DNA of 64,000 nt, taken from Agapetus fuscipes (lineage: Eukaryota; Arthropoda; Insecta; Trichoptera; Glossosomatidae). The notes under the pieces are model-generated. The model saw only the letters and a program-made list of their open reading frames with translations. It was not told the origin of the DNA and made no database searches. The stretch is from contig OX637342.1 in NCBI GenBank assembly GCA_951799405.1, forward strand, positions 15,671,298-15,735,297, read 5' to 3'. Positions 52,553 to 62,327 of this stretch are shown piece after piece; the stretch's first letter is position 1; every line of letters starts with the position of its first letter. Position numbers and translations under genes: made by a program.

Positions 52553-52842
52553 ATTTCTTGACTTATACTCGTAAATTATAAGTTCCTATGAGGCTGACAA
52601 CCAATACTGTAAAAAAAGTTTCACTTTTCCAATGTCACCCTTGTGTCAGGAAAGGTCGGCAAGAGTTGCAGTGCTTGTGTTCATTTAAGATTTGGGTTTT
52701 CATATTGTGGTCGACATGCGGCATGTGTATCTAAGCACGAACTTATGCGTGTCTGCTTATGGGAATGCAGTTAATATATGTATGTAAATCTCAAATGCAA
52801 TATATATTTACAACTTAGATTTCAGATTATAGATTTTAACCC
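52553..52842 (+). repeat. DR250 copy
   Basis: TTTCTTGACTTATACTCGTA, ATGTCACCCTTGTGTCAGGA, GACATGCGGCATGTG, ending TTACAACTTAGATTTCAGAT. Confidence 0.85.
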
Positions 52843-53190
52843 CTTGATCAATTATTCGCAGCATCTAGCGCTAGACTACAAGCAGTCCAAAATATACATG
52901 CTATTGAAAATTAACATAGCACTTTTTTCTGACATCGAAAAAAAGATTCAGAGCAATCTTGGCACCCCAAATAGAGTCCAAAGAAGTCGTTCTCGTAATA
53001 TGGCATGTCCTTCTCAATTATATATTGTGTGTGAAGGGACGAGGGAAGTTGACCCCTCGTTTTCTGTACGAGGCTGGCTACCCTAAAAACTCCGTAAGGG
53101 TGCAACGTCTGCTAGGAAGGGCGATTTTTACAAGGTGTGAGCTGGAAATGCAGTCCATGGAGGTTTTATTAGAGAAACGCTAAAATAATG
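52843..53190. other. Unassigned; overlapping frames
   Basis: Two plus frames (about 100 and 74 codons) overlap in 52880-53183. The second ends G-R-G-K-L-T-P-R-F-L-Y-E-A-G-Y-P, which I do not recognise. Possibly an old retroelement or exon scrap. Confidence 0.25.
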
Positions 53191-53192
53191 GA

Positions 53193-53562
53193 GTATTTCT
53201 TGATTAAAAGGTTGGTATGAGGCTGGACTGCTATACTGTAAAAAAAATATTCACTTTGTCAATGTCACCCCTGTTTTAAAGAACGTCAGCTAGAGTTACA
53301 GGGCAAGATTTCAGTTAAGATTGGGTTTTTATGTTGTAAGTCCACATGCGGTATATGTAAGCGCAAATTTATACGTGTCTGCTTATGGGAATGCATGTAA
53401 TATGAATCTTAAGTGTTATATATATTTCGACTTGCTTTTCAAAAGTACACTCTTATATCCTTTTGAAAATGACGTCAGTAAGTCGAAAGTACTTGAGGTG
53501 AAATAAATGAGCAATGTTTTTAAAAGTACACATTTTCAACTTAGATTATAGATTATACACTT
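53193..53562 (+). repeat. DR250 copy split by a small insert
   Basis: TTTCTTGATTAAAAGGTTGG to GTGTTATATATATTTCGAC, then about 80 foreign bases, then CATTTTCAACTTAGATTATA. Confidence 0.75.
53434..53520 (+). ncRNA. Small insert with hammerhead-like motif
   Basis: AAAAGTACAC flanks both sides. Inside, TTTTGAAAATGAC, loop, AAGTCGAAAGTACTTGAGGT and GAAATAAATGAGC match 49372-49425. It looks like a small mobile unit with a 10-base duplication. Confidence 0.4.
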
Positions 53563-53604
53563 TATTCTTTGCGAAATCTTTAACTTCTAGTTTTTACCCT
53601 TCAT

Positions 53605-53735
53605 ACTTCACTTTGTCAATGTCACCCCTGTTTCAAGAAAGGTCAGCAAGAGTTGCAGGGTGTATGTTTATTTGAGATTTGGTTTTTTATATTGCAAGTC
53701 CACAGGCGGCATTATACGCGAACTTATACGTTTGT
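53605..53735 (+). repeat. DR250 partial copy
   Basis: CTTCACTTTGTCAATGTCAC to GGCATTATACGCGAACTTAT, cut at both ends. Confidence 0.75.
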
Positions 53736-53737
53736 AT

Positions 53738-53998
53738 TCCTTGACTTATAGGTTGGTATGAGGTTGACCACCCATACTGTAAAAAATAGTTCACTTTGCC
53801 AATTTCACCTCTGTGTCAGGGAAGGTCGGCCAAAATTGTAGGGTTTTTGTTCATTTGAGGTTTGGATTTTATTTGTAAACACACATTCAGCATTCGTAAG
53901 CGCGAACTACACGAGTTTGTTTCTGGGCATGCATTTGATATGAGCTTTAAATGTTAATATAACTTTGCATCTTAGATTAAAGATATTATAGATTATAG
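53738..53998 (+). repeat. DR250 copy, full length
   Basis: GTATTCCTTGACTTATAGGT, CACCTCTGTGTCAGGGAAGG, CACATTCAGCATTCG, ending TTGCATCTTAGATTAAAGA. Confidence 0.85.
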
Positions 53999-53999
53999 G

Positions 54000-54372
54000 A
54001 ATGAATGGGTAAAACAAGAATGTATTTTGAAAGAGGATGTGAAAGTTAAGGTACAAAAGAATGTGATGAGATGGTTTGAGCATGTGTAAAGAATGAATGA
54101 TGATAGACTGACAAAGTTTATGTACGAAGAAAGTGTGAAAGGAAAAAGAGGGCAGGGACGGCCGAGAAAAGTATGGAGTGATCAGATTGAGGAGATTGTG
54201 AAAGAATGGTATGTACAAAGCGAGCGCTAAAGAAGAAAATGCATGAAAAAGGTGATGGGTATGAATGAATTGGAAGAGGTATGTAAGGATAGAAAGAAAT
54301 GGAAGCAGCTCTGCAGAGGCTCTGGCACCCCTAGCGGAATGCCGACAGAGTTACAGTTACAGTTATTAGATA
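54000..54372 (+). mobile_element. LINE C-terminal region (GRPRKVWSD type)
   Basis: Across one frame with a stop: N-V-M-R-W-F-E-H-V, R-M-N-D-D-R-L-T-K, G-K-R-G-Q-G-R-P-R-K-V-W-S-D-Q-I-E-E-I-V. After further stops come C-M-K-K-V-M-G-M-N-E-L-E-E-V-C-K-D-R-K-K-W and the ACCCCTAGCGGAATGCCGAC tail. Possibly a join of two related tails. Confidence 0.7.
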
Positions 54373-54389
54373 TTTATATTTATATTTCA

Positions 54390-54568
54390 TATATGTCACC
54401 CCTCTGTCAGGGAAGGTCGGAAAAAGCCGTAGGGCTTATGTTCATTCGAGGTTTGGATTTTATTTGTACATAAGTATACATTTATCATTTGTAAGCGCGA
54501 ACTACACGTGTTTGTCTGAGGGCTTTAAATGAATGTATCCTTATAACTTAGATTATAGATTATATTAT
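54390..54568 (+). repeat. DR250 partial copy
   Basis: ATGTCACCCCTCTGTCAGGG, GCCGTAGGGCTTATGTTCAT, ending CCTTATAACTTAGATTATAG. Confidence 0.75.
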
Positions 54569-54855
54569 AGGTTATCTTGTAGTGCGTCTATTAATATAAG
54601 AATGCCCTGCACTTGTTCGTCTTGACGCCACACAGAGAAGAGGTGCTGGTGGGTTTTAAATTGAATTTGTCGCGGCGATGGTCAGTGACGTATACAGGAG
54701 ACGATGTGGACGATGGTTATTGTTGTGTTAGGGGGTGGGGGCGCATGACGTCCAGGGGCGGACAAGTGCATTGTGCAATTTATTGCATTAAAAAACCGAG
54801 GGTGGACTACTCAATTATTACGACAACTCAACCAACACCTTTTCAGCGATTATGG
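54569..54855. other. Unassigned stretch
   Basis: No feature recognised. Confidence 0.35.
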
Positions 54856-54856
54856 A

Positions 54857-55102
54857 CTGTTCCTTGACTAATAAGTTGGTATGAGGCTGACCGCCTGTAA
54901 TCAATAATCTAAGTTGAAAAGATATATAAACATTTAAAGCTCATATCAAATGCATGCCTACAAACAGGCATGCGTAGTTCGCGATTACAAATGTTGAATG
55001 TGTACTTACAAATTAAAATCCAAACCTCAAATGAACATAAACCTTGCAACTTTTGCCGACCTTCCCTGAAACAGTGGTGAGATAGGCAAAAACTTGGTTC
55101 AC
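54857..55102 (-). repeat. DR250 copies, head-to-tail scrap plus minus copy
   Basis: A short plus-strand start (TGTTCCTTGACTAATAAGTT, GAGGCTGACCGCC) is joined to a minus-strand copy (AATAATCTAAGTTGAAAAGA to GAAACAGTGGTGAGATAGGC). Confidence 0.8.
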
Positions 55103-55168
55103 TTCATTTGCAACTTACAAAAACGGGTTTGTCTGCTCACTTGATCATGGAGTTTTAGTTTTGAGTAT

Positions 55169-55470
55169 AAACGCAACTAAGCTACACATATATTGCAACT
55201 TCTTGCCACTTTATCCCCGAAGGATTTCGCATACGGCGAGTCGAACCTATTTATTCTTACATGTAAGGGGCCGGCCTTACGCCAACCACTTCAGTTGAAG
55301 TGGGGGCTGGTACTCATTTCTTGTGTAGACTGAGTAAACATTGCTGGTATTTTTTTAGGTTGGAAATAAACACCGAAACGGGAAATCATTTATGACACCC
55401 TCGGTGGGATTCGAGCCCGAGCTCACGGCATCAAATGAAATCTCTCTACCAACTGAGTTATCGACCCTAC
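55169..55470 (-). mobile_element. SINE-A copy
   Basis: CGCAACTAAGCTACACATAT at the left. The minus head is GGGTCGATAACTCAGTTGGT, B box GGGCTCGAATCCCACC. Confidence 0.9.
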
Positions 55471-55483
55471 TAATATTATCTTA

Positions 55484-55566
55484 AGTCTAAGTTGCAAATA
55501 AACAGTAGCAAGTTTTACAGCATGGAGGGTCAGCCTCATACCAAACTATTAATCAAGGAAAGTAAT
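55484..55566 (-). repeat. DR250 with large internal deletion
   Basis: AAGTCTAAGTTGCAAATAAA joined to TTACAGCATGGAGGGTCAGC and ACTATTAATCAAGGAAA. Confidence 0.7.
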
Positions 55567-55800
55567 TTTGAAATTTAACCATTTTTAAGATTTTTTTAAA
55601 TCTATTTGATGAATTCTTCTCCAACAGGCCAACTTAATCAGTATATTTTTTTATCAAAGAGTAGGGCACATGAATTCGTAAGTTTAACACAAAACAATCA
55701 AGGCAGACTCTTGAGTGTGTCTGGGCACCCGTATACCACGCCAGACAACTTGAAAAGTGAGGCCTCAGTCCACCAATGAGCGCAAGACAAACAAGGCTAA

Positions 55801-56958
55801 CCCCCGTATTCACGATCAAAACTGGCACTTCCTTAAGGGCAAACCAGCGCTTAGATTGGGGAAATTCATTTCAAGAACAATACTTAAGGTAAAATTAGCG
55901 CTTAAGCGCTCCAAAAACTAGCACTCAGGTAAGTAAGGTCGACACGTATATTAACCAACGCTTAAGCGCTGTCAAAATATTCCGTCATATTTCATTGTTA
56001 TCACATTTTTTGTTTGATTGTGAATTTACAAGAAAAAATGAATTCTTACTATAAACATGATTTTTACAAGTGTATTAACATTGTTTTGACGAGTTCATTT
56101 ACATTGCTTGACCATCAGAATTGGGTTTGTTCTCCGGTATGGTCTAGGACCATACTTCAATGACAGATGAACTGTCAAAATATTCCGCCGCATTTCATCA
56201 GCACATTTTTTGTTTGGTTGTGAATTATTAACATAAAATAATGAATTCTTTCGATACAGTTGACTTCAACGAGAATAATAACATTGTTTTGTTCAAAAAT
56301 AGTGTCCCAAGAAAATATATCAGAGACTGTAAAGACCCATTTACGTATTACGAAGAGGAAGAATTTAGAAGACGTTTTTGATTGAAAAAATGCGTCGTTC
56401 TGTATACAGTTTTGCCGTTGCTCATTGAGGGTTGCAAAGCCAACGATTTCTTCGATCTGTTATTTTATCTTCTATTACAGGTTTTTCTTTAATCAGAGCC
56501 ACCAGCAGCCCTTTTCCGCTGGAGAAAACAACATCTTTTTGGCGCTGAAATCGATCAAAACACTTTACATTGGATATTACATAAATGTATTTTTAAAAAC
56601 TAATAGAAATTGTAAACAAACAAATTCGTACTTACGGTTTACTTAAAGTAGTAATTGCGTTATACGTACTTATTTGTTGTCAAGTTTTATGCAAAGTTGA
56701 TATGACATTGAAATTTGAAAGAGGCGGCAATGATAAGAGTGAAGTACGCCGAATATCGGTCGGAAGGTACTGACCAATTACAGAGCTGGGTTTTTTCGAG
56801 AGCCAATGACAAACCCGTACGTCTCCTGGGGGTTGGGCACTACGCTGATTACTGCTTGAGTGTTCTTTGTGAAACAAAACGGTCCAGAATGTCGACCCTT
56901 GAGTAAGTGTAGCGCTTGAGTAAGGTACTTAAATCAGTTTTGATCGTGAATACGGGGG
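55801..56958 (+). mobile_element. PIF/Harbinger-like element, 1,158 bp
   Basis: Perfect ends CCCCCGTATTCACGATCAAA and its complement (24 bases to AACTG). TAA on both sides (55798-55800, 56959-56961). Contains a relic transposase start at 56241, two copies of a ~130-base segment (GCTGTCAAAATATTCCG...AACATTGTTTTG at about 55966 and 56168), and GCTTAAGCGC words near the left end. Nonautonomous. Confidence 0.85.
56241..56381 (+). pseudogene. Harbinger transposase N-terminal relic
   Basis: 46 codons from ATG to TGA. Residues 25-46 (R-K-Y-I-R-D-C-K-D-P-F, Y-E-E-E-E-F-R-R-R-F) follow the N-terminal pattern of PIF/Harbinger transposases, where I-R-D-R-.-N-P and E-F-.-.-R-F precede the helical region. 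The frame continues past the stop as L-K-K-C-V-V-L-Y-T-V-L-P-L-L-I-E, so the TGA is probably a damaged codon. A TTTTATCTTCTATTACAG word near 56461-56479 looks like a 3' splice site; S-H-Q-Q-P-F-S...F-L-A-L-K follows. No D-D-E region remains, so no catalytic function is possible. Confidence 0.55.
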
Positions 56959-56961
56959 TAA

Positions 56962-57205
56962 GTGTCTATTAGACGACAGACAAACTTTGTTATTGAATCG
57001 TGTCAACACAGACTCTTAAGGTTGGACCCTCGTTTTAATTTAGAAGATGCGAGAAAAATGTTTCAAAGATGCATTTTATTCAAGTCAATTATTTATTTTA
57101 CTTGTAGTTTGTTTTTATTTACACATAACTATTTTGTGAAACAAATATTATGATCTCAAAGCCAAGGATGTTATATTTTCGTGGAGGAAATTTGAGCAAG
57201 TTCGC
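56962..57205. other. Unassigned stretch
   Basis: No feature recognised. Confidence 0.35.
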
Positions 57206-57463
57206 AACGCAACAAAGCTACACATATAGTGTAACATCTTGCCTGCGTTATCCCCGAAGGGGTCGCATGTGGTGATTCGGGACGTATTTATTTTTACGGG
57301 TAGGGGGCCGGTCTTACGCCAACCACTTTCAGTTGAAGTGGGGGTTTCCCAGCTCCCGGGGGGGCTGGTGCTCGTTTCTTGTAAAGGCTGAGTAAGCCTT
57401 GAGATCGAATCCTTGCTCTCGGCATGGAATGCAAGCATTCTACCAATTGAGCTATCGACCATT
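57206..57463 (-). mobile_element. SINE-A with internal deletion
   Basis: CGCAACAAAGCTACACATAT at the left. The minus head is GGTCGATAGCTCAATTGGTA, but the segment with TTTCGGTGTTTATTTC is missing. The head joins SINE-B at TTTTACGAGCTTGGTCGTC. Confidence 0.85.
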
Positions 57464-57465
57464 TT

Positions 57466-57700
57466 ACGAGCTTGGTCGTCGTCGCTACAAAGCGCCAATA
57501 CTCAAGCAAGACCCAGTTGCTGTAAGGCTGGATGGACCTTTGGTGACCTGCCATTGGTAAAGGTTTATGAATTTTTCAACCCAGCGAAGATCAAATTTGA
57601 AAAATGTAAATGGTATATTTTTTGTGCTCCGTCGGGATTCGAACACACAATCTTCCATTCAGAGTCCGAAGTGTTAGCACTGAACTACGGACCGGTCCTA
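57466..57700 (-). mobile_element. SINE-B, 3' end trimmed
   Basis: GAGCTTGGTCGTCGTCGCTA to the minus head GGACCGGTCCGTAGTTCAGT, B box GTGTTCGAATCCCGACGG. Confidence 0.85.
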
Positions 57701-57713
57701 GCAAGTTCTATAT

Positions 57714-57962
57714 CAATAATCTAAGTTGTAAAGATATATTAGATGTAAGTTTAATTTACATACATGCATTCCCATAAACAAACAGACACGTGTAAATTCG
57801 CGCTTACACATATTACTTACCTTACTGTCTTACCTGTCTGGTTACAATATAAGAAAAAAAACTCTCAAATGCACAAGCCATGCAACTCTTGCAAAAAAAC
57901 TCTCAAATGCACAAGCCATGCAACTCTTGCCCATTTTTTAAACTACATATGATATGGTTTGA
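57714..57962 (-). repeat. DR250, diverged, with internal duplication
   Basis: ATAATCTAAGTTGTAAAGAT at the left. ACTCTCAAATGCACAAGCCA then TGCAACTCTTGC occur twice in tandem (about 57871-57930). Confidence 0.75.
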
Positions 57963-58695
57963 GTCATATGAAACCTTCAGTCAAGAAATACACATTTAAT
58001 TAGTGAAAAAATATAAAATTAAAACATTCGGAAGAGTGTTGACGGGTGTCGATTAAGACAGAGAAAAGTATAAAAAAATGAGGGAAAAAAATAAAGTCTG
58101 GCAAAATAACATGAGAATAATTACTGCTATTTGATTAATACATCAAATCAGTTTAACAGATAGTATTTTTTCACACACGAGCTGTTTTTCAATCACCCTC
58201 TCTCAATCAGTCCTCAGTACCGACAGAACATCTATATTATTTATATAAAATCTTGATGTCAGAGATTACTATCTGGACAGAAGAGAAATCTGTAGAACTT
58301 CTAGCACGCAGCTCCTGCGTTTATCAAGACAGTTATGGACAACCTTCGGCTCGAAATACCATCTAAATTCTGCGAAAAAAAAATCGTTCGAAAATTGCTT
58401 GATTTGAAAGAATAAATAAATGAGTGGATCGTTTAAAAAGTGGTTCAAATTATTACAAACTATTACGATTTACGGGTTCAATTTAATAAAAACATAATTT
58501 ATTTTATTTTAAGATACCGTTCACATTTGGTTCGAATAAGTGTTGCTTTTTAACTGTTCAGCTCAACAGCTCAGATACAAGTCTCTCTCGTAGTATCTCG
58601 GTCTCTATAGGTGTATAAGAGTTATTTCAGAAACATTGGGCACTGGCACATGCGAGACCTTGCCAGAATATTCTATGTAGAATAAATGTACAATA
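57963..58695. other. Unassigned stretch
   Basis: No feature recognised. Confidence 0.4.
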
Positions 58696-58697
58696 TC

Positions 58698-58908
58698 TCC
58701 GTCGGGAGCTGGGAAACCCCCACTCCCAGTAAAGAAGTTGGCGTGAGGCTTGCCTTCCGCGGTAAGGAGTTGCAAGATATGTGCAGCTTAGTAACTTTGT
58801 GATTTGTGACTATATTTAGTTAACTTCTCTCATGACGTGTGGAACCTATTTATTTTCTCAAGTAAGGTAAGCATACCGACGTCAGCCACATCTCGTAAGT
58901 AGGAATTT
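58698..58908. mobile_element. Two SINE-A scraps
   Basis: Plus scrap (CGGGAGCTGGGAAACCCCCA to GATATGTGCAGCTTAGTAAC), then a minus scrap (GTGTGGAACCTATTTATTTT, AAGTAAGGTAAGCATACCG). Confidence 0.6.
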
Positions 58909-58984
58909 TGTTATTACATAGGTATAAGTTGTTTACTCAAATTTAAGCCCATTAGAACAAGTATATTGCATAGTTAGAAAAATG

Positions 58985-59181
58985 TATGCATTGGATGGTG
59001 CTCCCTCCGGTTTTAAACCACTCGGTTATCCCAGGATACCTTCGTGGGAAGACAATATCAAGGCCGATGCTGAATTTTTGGGAGTGAGGGGACCATGGAG
59101 GGAAGCAGCACAAGACAGAGAGTCCTTAAGGATTGTGGTGCGGGAAGCCTTGAATGCTTTTGAGCCGAAGAAAGCAAAATA
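58985..59181 (+). mobile_element. LINE C-terminal tail (WEDNIKAD type)
   Basis: The frame contains G-Y-P-R-I-P-S-W-E-D-N-I-K-A-D-A, G-P-W-R-E-A-A-Q-D-R-E-S-L-R and V-R-E-A-L-N to a TAG. The GRP.L.WEDN...D...AQDR layout is a non-LTR retrotransposon C-terminus. G-Y-P for G-R-P and S-L-R for S-W-R look like decay. Confidence 0.7.
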
Positions 59182-59508
59182 GCAAAAGGTTGTTTTCAGC
59201 TGTTCAAGTACGTCATTTAGACGTGTTGTGAGGCTGACCACTTCCTCTTGTTGTGGTCCAGCCGCAGGAGGGCGCCATTGTTCCCGCAGATGAGGTATTT
59301 ATTAGACAGATAGCAAACACACACAGCCCCTATTGTTTACCGCACTCTCTCATTTGTAGCGACGCATGAGCCACTTTGTTTGGTCAAGTGGTCGATGCAT
59401 CACTCAATACGTGTGGACGGAAGACTGATCTCCTTATTAAAAACCTATGGTGGAAGGTGTCAGATACATCATTCAGTTCGTTTAATAAAAGGTACTCCGA
59501 AATCAGAA
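59182..59508. other. Unassigned stretch
   Basis: No feature recognised. Confidence 0.35.
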
Positions 59509-59509
59509 G

Positions 59510-59740
59510 CATCTGTCTATAATCTAGAATCGTAGTTGCAAAGATATATTAACGTTTAAAAATTCATATTAAATGCATGCACATAAACAGACATGTATAA
59601 GTTCGCGCTTACAAACAAGCTGCATGTGTAATTAAATCCAAACCTCAAATGAACAACCAACGCAAACTTTTTCGGAACTTCCCTGAAACTGTGATGGTAT
59701 TGGCACAATGAAACCATTTTTTACAGTATGAGTGGTCAGT
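59510..59740 (-). repeat. DR250 copy
   Basis: AATCGTAGTTGCAAAGATAT at the left to TTACAGTATGAGTGGTCAGT. Confidence 0.85.
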
Positions 59741-60062
59741 CTATAATCTAAGCTGCAAAAATATGTTAACAAATTAAATACATGCCATTAACATATTAAA
59801 TCACAGACATGTAGGTTCGCGCACATGTAGGTAGGCACATGTAGGTAGGCACATGTAGGTTCGCGCCTACACATTCTGCATGCGTGCATACAAATAAACA
59901 AAACCTCACATGAACATAAACCTCCTCCTCATAACATAAAACTCCTGCCGCCTTTTCCTGAAACCGCGGTGGCATTGGCAAAAGTGAACCGATTTTTACA
60001 GCACTGGGGGTCAGCCTCATACCAACCAACTTATAAGTTGGTATCAGTCAAGGAGTCTAATA
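59741..60062 (-). repeat. DR250 copy with expanded spacer
   Basis: TATAATCTAAGCTGCAAAAA at the left. GCACATGTAGGTAG repeats three times near 59820-59860. Ends CCAACTTATAAGTTGGTATC. Tandem with the copy before it. Confidence 0.85.
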
Positions 60063-60092
60063 CCAACTTATAAGTCAAATAATAAATAACAT

Positions 60093-60655
60093 TTAGACCG
60101 GTCCGTAGTCTAGTGATTAACGCTTCGGGCTCGTGAATTGAAAGTAGTGGGCTAGAATCGCGGCCGAGCACAAAAAATTTTTTTTTTCAAACTTGCGCTT
60201 CGCTGTGTAGAACAATCACTCTGCCTTTACCAAAGACCGGTCACCGTACGAGTAGGTCCATCCAGCCTTGCACCAACTGGGTCTTGCTAGAGAATTGACG
60301 CTTTTTGCAGTGACGATCAAGCACGCAGAGGGCTCTTGAGGTGTCTTTAATATATAATCTAAGTAGCGAAGATATATTAACAATAACGGCTCGTATCAAA
60401 TGCATGCCCACAGAAAAACACGTCTAGTTCGCGCTTACAAATGCTGAATGTGTACCTACTTACAAATAAAATCCAAACCTCAAATGAACATAAACCCTAC
60501 AACTTTTGCCGAGCTTCCCTGACACAGGGGTGACATTGGCAAAGTGAATCATTTTTTACAGTACGGGTGTTCAGCCTGATACCAACCTATAAGTAAAGGA
60601 ATAGTGATTCACACAAAAACAGCGTTTATCAAAAAATTTAGCCTAATATTATTTT
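60093..60655 (+). mobile_element. SINE-B split by DR250
   Basis: The head GACCGGTCCGTAGTCTAGTG and body run to GAGGGCTCTTGAGGTGT. The family resumes at 60603 with GTGATTCACACAAAAACAGC. Confidence 0.9.
60345..60603 (-). repeat. DR250 inserted in SINE-B
   Basis: From CTTTAATATATAATCTAAGT to CTATAAGTAAAGGAATA. Because the SINE-B sequence is known, both borders are exact to a base or two. At most a 2-base (GT) overlap could be a duplication. Confidence 0.9.
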
Positions 60656-61130
60656 AAGTGTGTAAAAACCACGGAATTTAAAAAGATATCGATACAAAAA
60701 AAGTATACAATAATTAGTACAGTACGATCAAGTGTTGTTAAAATCGATTTGTCTTGGAGTCCCATTAGGTTGATATTTTCTGTCGCCGAGTGCGCGAGAC
60801 AGAATGGATCCGGGGGTGATTTGAGGTCAGGGCTGGAGAGACCTTTGTCCTGGGCGGCGGTAATTAGTGGGTGTAGAGCACAGACGTCATGGGGGGAGGG
60901 GAGAGGTCAAACAATGACCTCTAGATCATTAGGGGAGGTATATCTGGACCAGACAAAGTTACCTGTACGAGAAATGATTAGAGAAGCGTTGGAAATCATA
61001 AGAGTGATGAAATGAAATTTGTACTGAAATCTTTTAATCAAAATTAATCCAAGTAATGAACATAATTTTACTTTTAAGTTCTAACAAAGATAGAAAATAA
61101 GGATAGAGGTTTTTTAATAAGTGTATTAAA
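60656..61130. other. Unassigned stretch
   Basis: An 88-codon frame at 60749-61015 shows no motif I recognise. Confidence 0.35.
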
Positions 61131-61133
61131 ATG

Positions 61134-61350
61134 TCGGTGTTATGGCCGCGGGGATCAAGACAGGTTATTTGGAACCGGATGACGCTGGTTCGAATCCCGC
61201 GACGATAACTTCGACCCTGGTTCAACAGATGCCGTTGCATGCACACAAGCTTCTGCTTTCGCATGAAGACAACTGGCCAGGCAAAATTGGCTGGTGGATT
61301 GCATTCCTTTCCACAAATCTATTTTAAAAATAAAAAAAAAATAAAAAAAC
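61134..61350 (+). mobile_element. SINE-C, full length
   Basis: GGTGTTATGGCCGCGGGGAT, B box GCTGGTTCGAATCCCGCG, TTCGACCCTGGTTCAACAGA, CTGGCCAGGCAAAATTGG, CCACAAATCTATTTTAAAAA. Confidence 0.9.
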
Positions 61351-61357
61351 ATCACAT

Positions 61358-61440
61358 TCTTAGTTGGTAGAATGCTTGCGTTCGATGACAAAAGGTTAGT
61401 GATTCGATCTGCACCAAGGGATTCAAAATTTATTTCCTAT
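61358..61440 (+). mobile_element. SINE-A head fragment
   Basis: CTTAGTTGGTAGAATGCTTG and GGTTAGTGATTCGATCTGCA (decayed B box), then CCAAGGGATTC. Confidence 0.55.
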
Positions 61441-61442
61441 AT

Positions 61443-61615
61443 TACATTACAGATTCATAATCAATGCATTTCCACAAGCAGACACGTATAAATTCGCGCT
61501 TAAACATACAACATGTGGCCTTACAATATAAAACCCAATCTCAAATGAACATAAGCCCTGCAACTTTGGCCGACCTTTCCTGAAACAGGGGTGACATTGG
61601 CAAAGTGAACCATTA
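61443..61615 (-). repeat. DR250 partial copy
   Basis: ACAGATTCATAATCAATGCA to GCAAAGTGAACCATTACAG. Tail and start are missing. Confidence 0.75.
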
Positions 61616-61617
61616 CA

Positions 61618-61990
61618 GAAAATGAAGGCATTACAGATCAACCGCCATTTATTTATGTCCTTACACACTTCTTTCATTTCATCCAGAGTCATAACCTTCT
61701 TCATACAAGCTCTCCTTTTTTTATGACTCAGGATATCCCATTCATTCGCTATTTCAGGAAATTGGTCCATCCATACCTTTCTAGGTCTGCCTCTACCACG
61801 ACATCCATCTATTCTTGCTACATATACTTTCTCCGTCGGTCTTCCCTTATTCATCCTCTCCATATGTCCGAACCATCTTAACAAACTTCTTTTAACTTCC
61901 CGTGCACCACATTCTTCTCTTACAAAACCATTCCTCGCCCTATCACTCCGTTATATCCCAATCATACTTCTTTGAAAGTCCATTTCAACA
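61618..61990 (-). mobile_element. LINE C-terminal region (GRGRPRKVW type)
   Basis: The minus frame shows L-R-W-F-G-H-M-E-R-M-N, C-R-G-R-G-R-P-R-K-V-W-M-D-Q-F, A-N-E-W-D-I-L-S-H and C-M-K-K-V-M-T-L-D-E-M-K-E-V-C-K-D. More complete than the relative at 46098. 5'-truncated. Confidence 0.8.
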
Positions 61991-62327
61991 GTATGGACGT
62001 AACTAATGATGATGATGGATGATTTCTTTCCTGTGGCGCCATTTAATGGTCGAGGACCATCTCAAGGGCGCCATGGCTTCTGGAGAAAATATCACTCAAG
62101 TAAGCATGTATAAATATGCAACTTAGATTACAGCTGCATCACCTGTGATATTATATTTCAGCATATTATCGAAGACCGGGGATAAGCTGTGGTATCAGAT
62201 TTCTGAGGTCAGGCCGCTTAGGGCTCACTTTAGCAGAGAGTCTGCATATTATAGAGCCAAGTCCCCCCCTCCAGTGCTTGTTTGGCTTATGTACTAATGA
62301 TTCAAAGACGACCTTTCAATAAAGAAT
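61991..62327. other. Mostly unassigned
   Basis: A DR250 3' scrap (TAAATATGCAACTTAGATTA) lies at about 62110-62133. Nothing else recognised. Confidence 0.35.

Noticed and set aside
54613..54867. 84-codon frame as a gene
   Set aside because: No motif or initiation context. Its end runs into a DR250 start.
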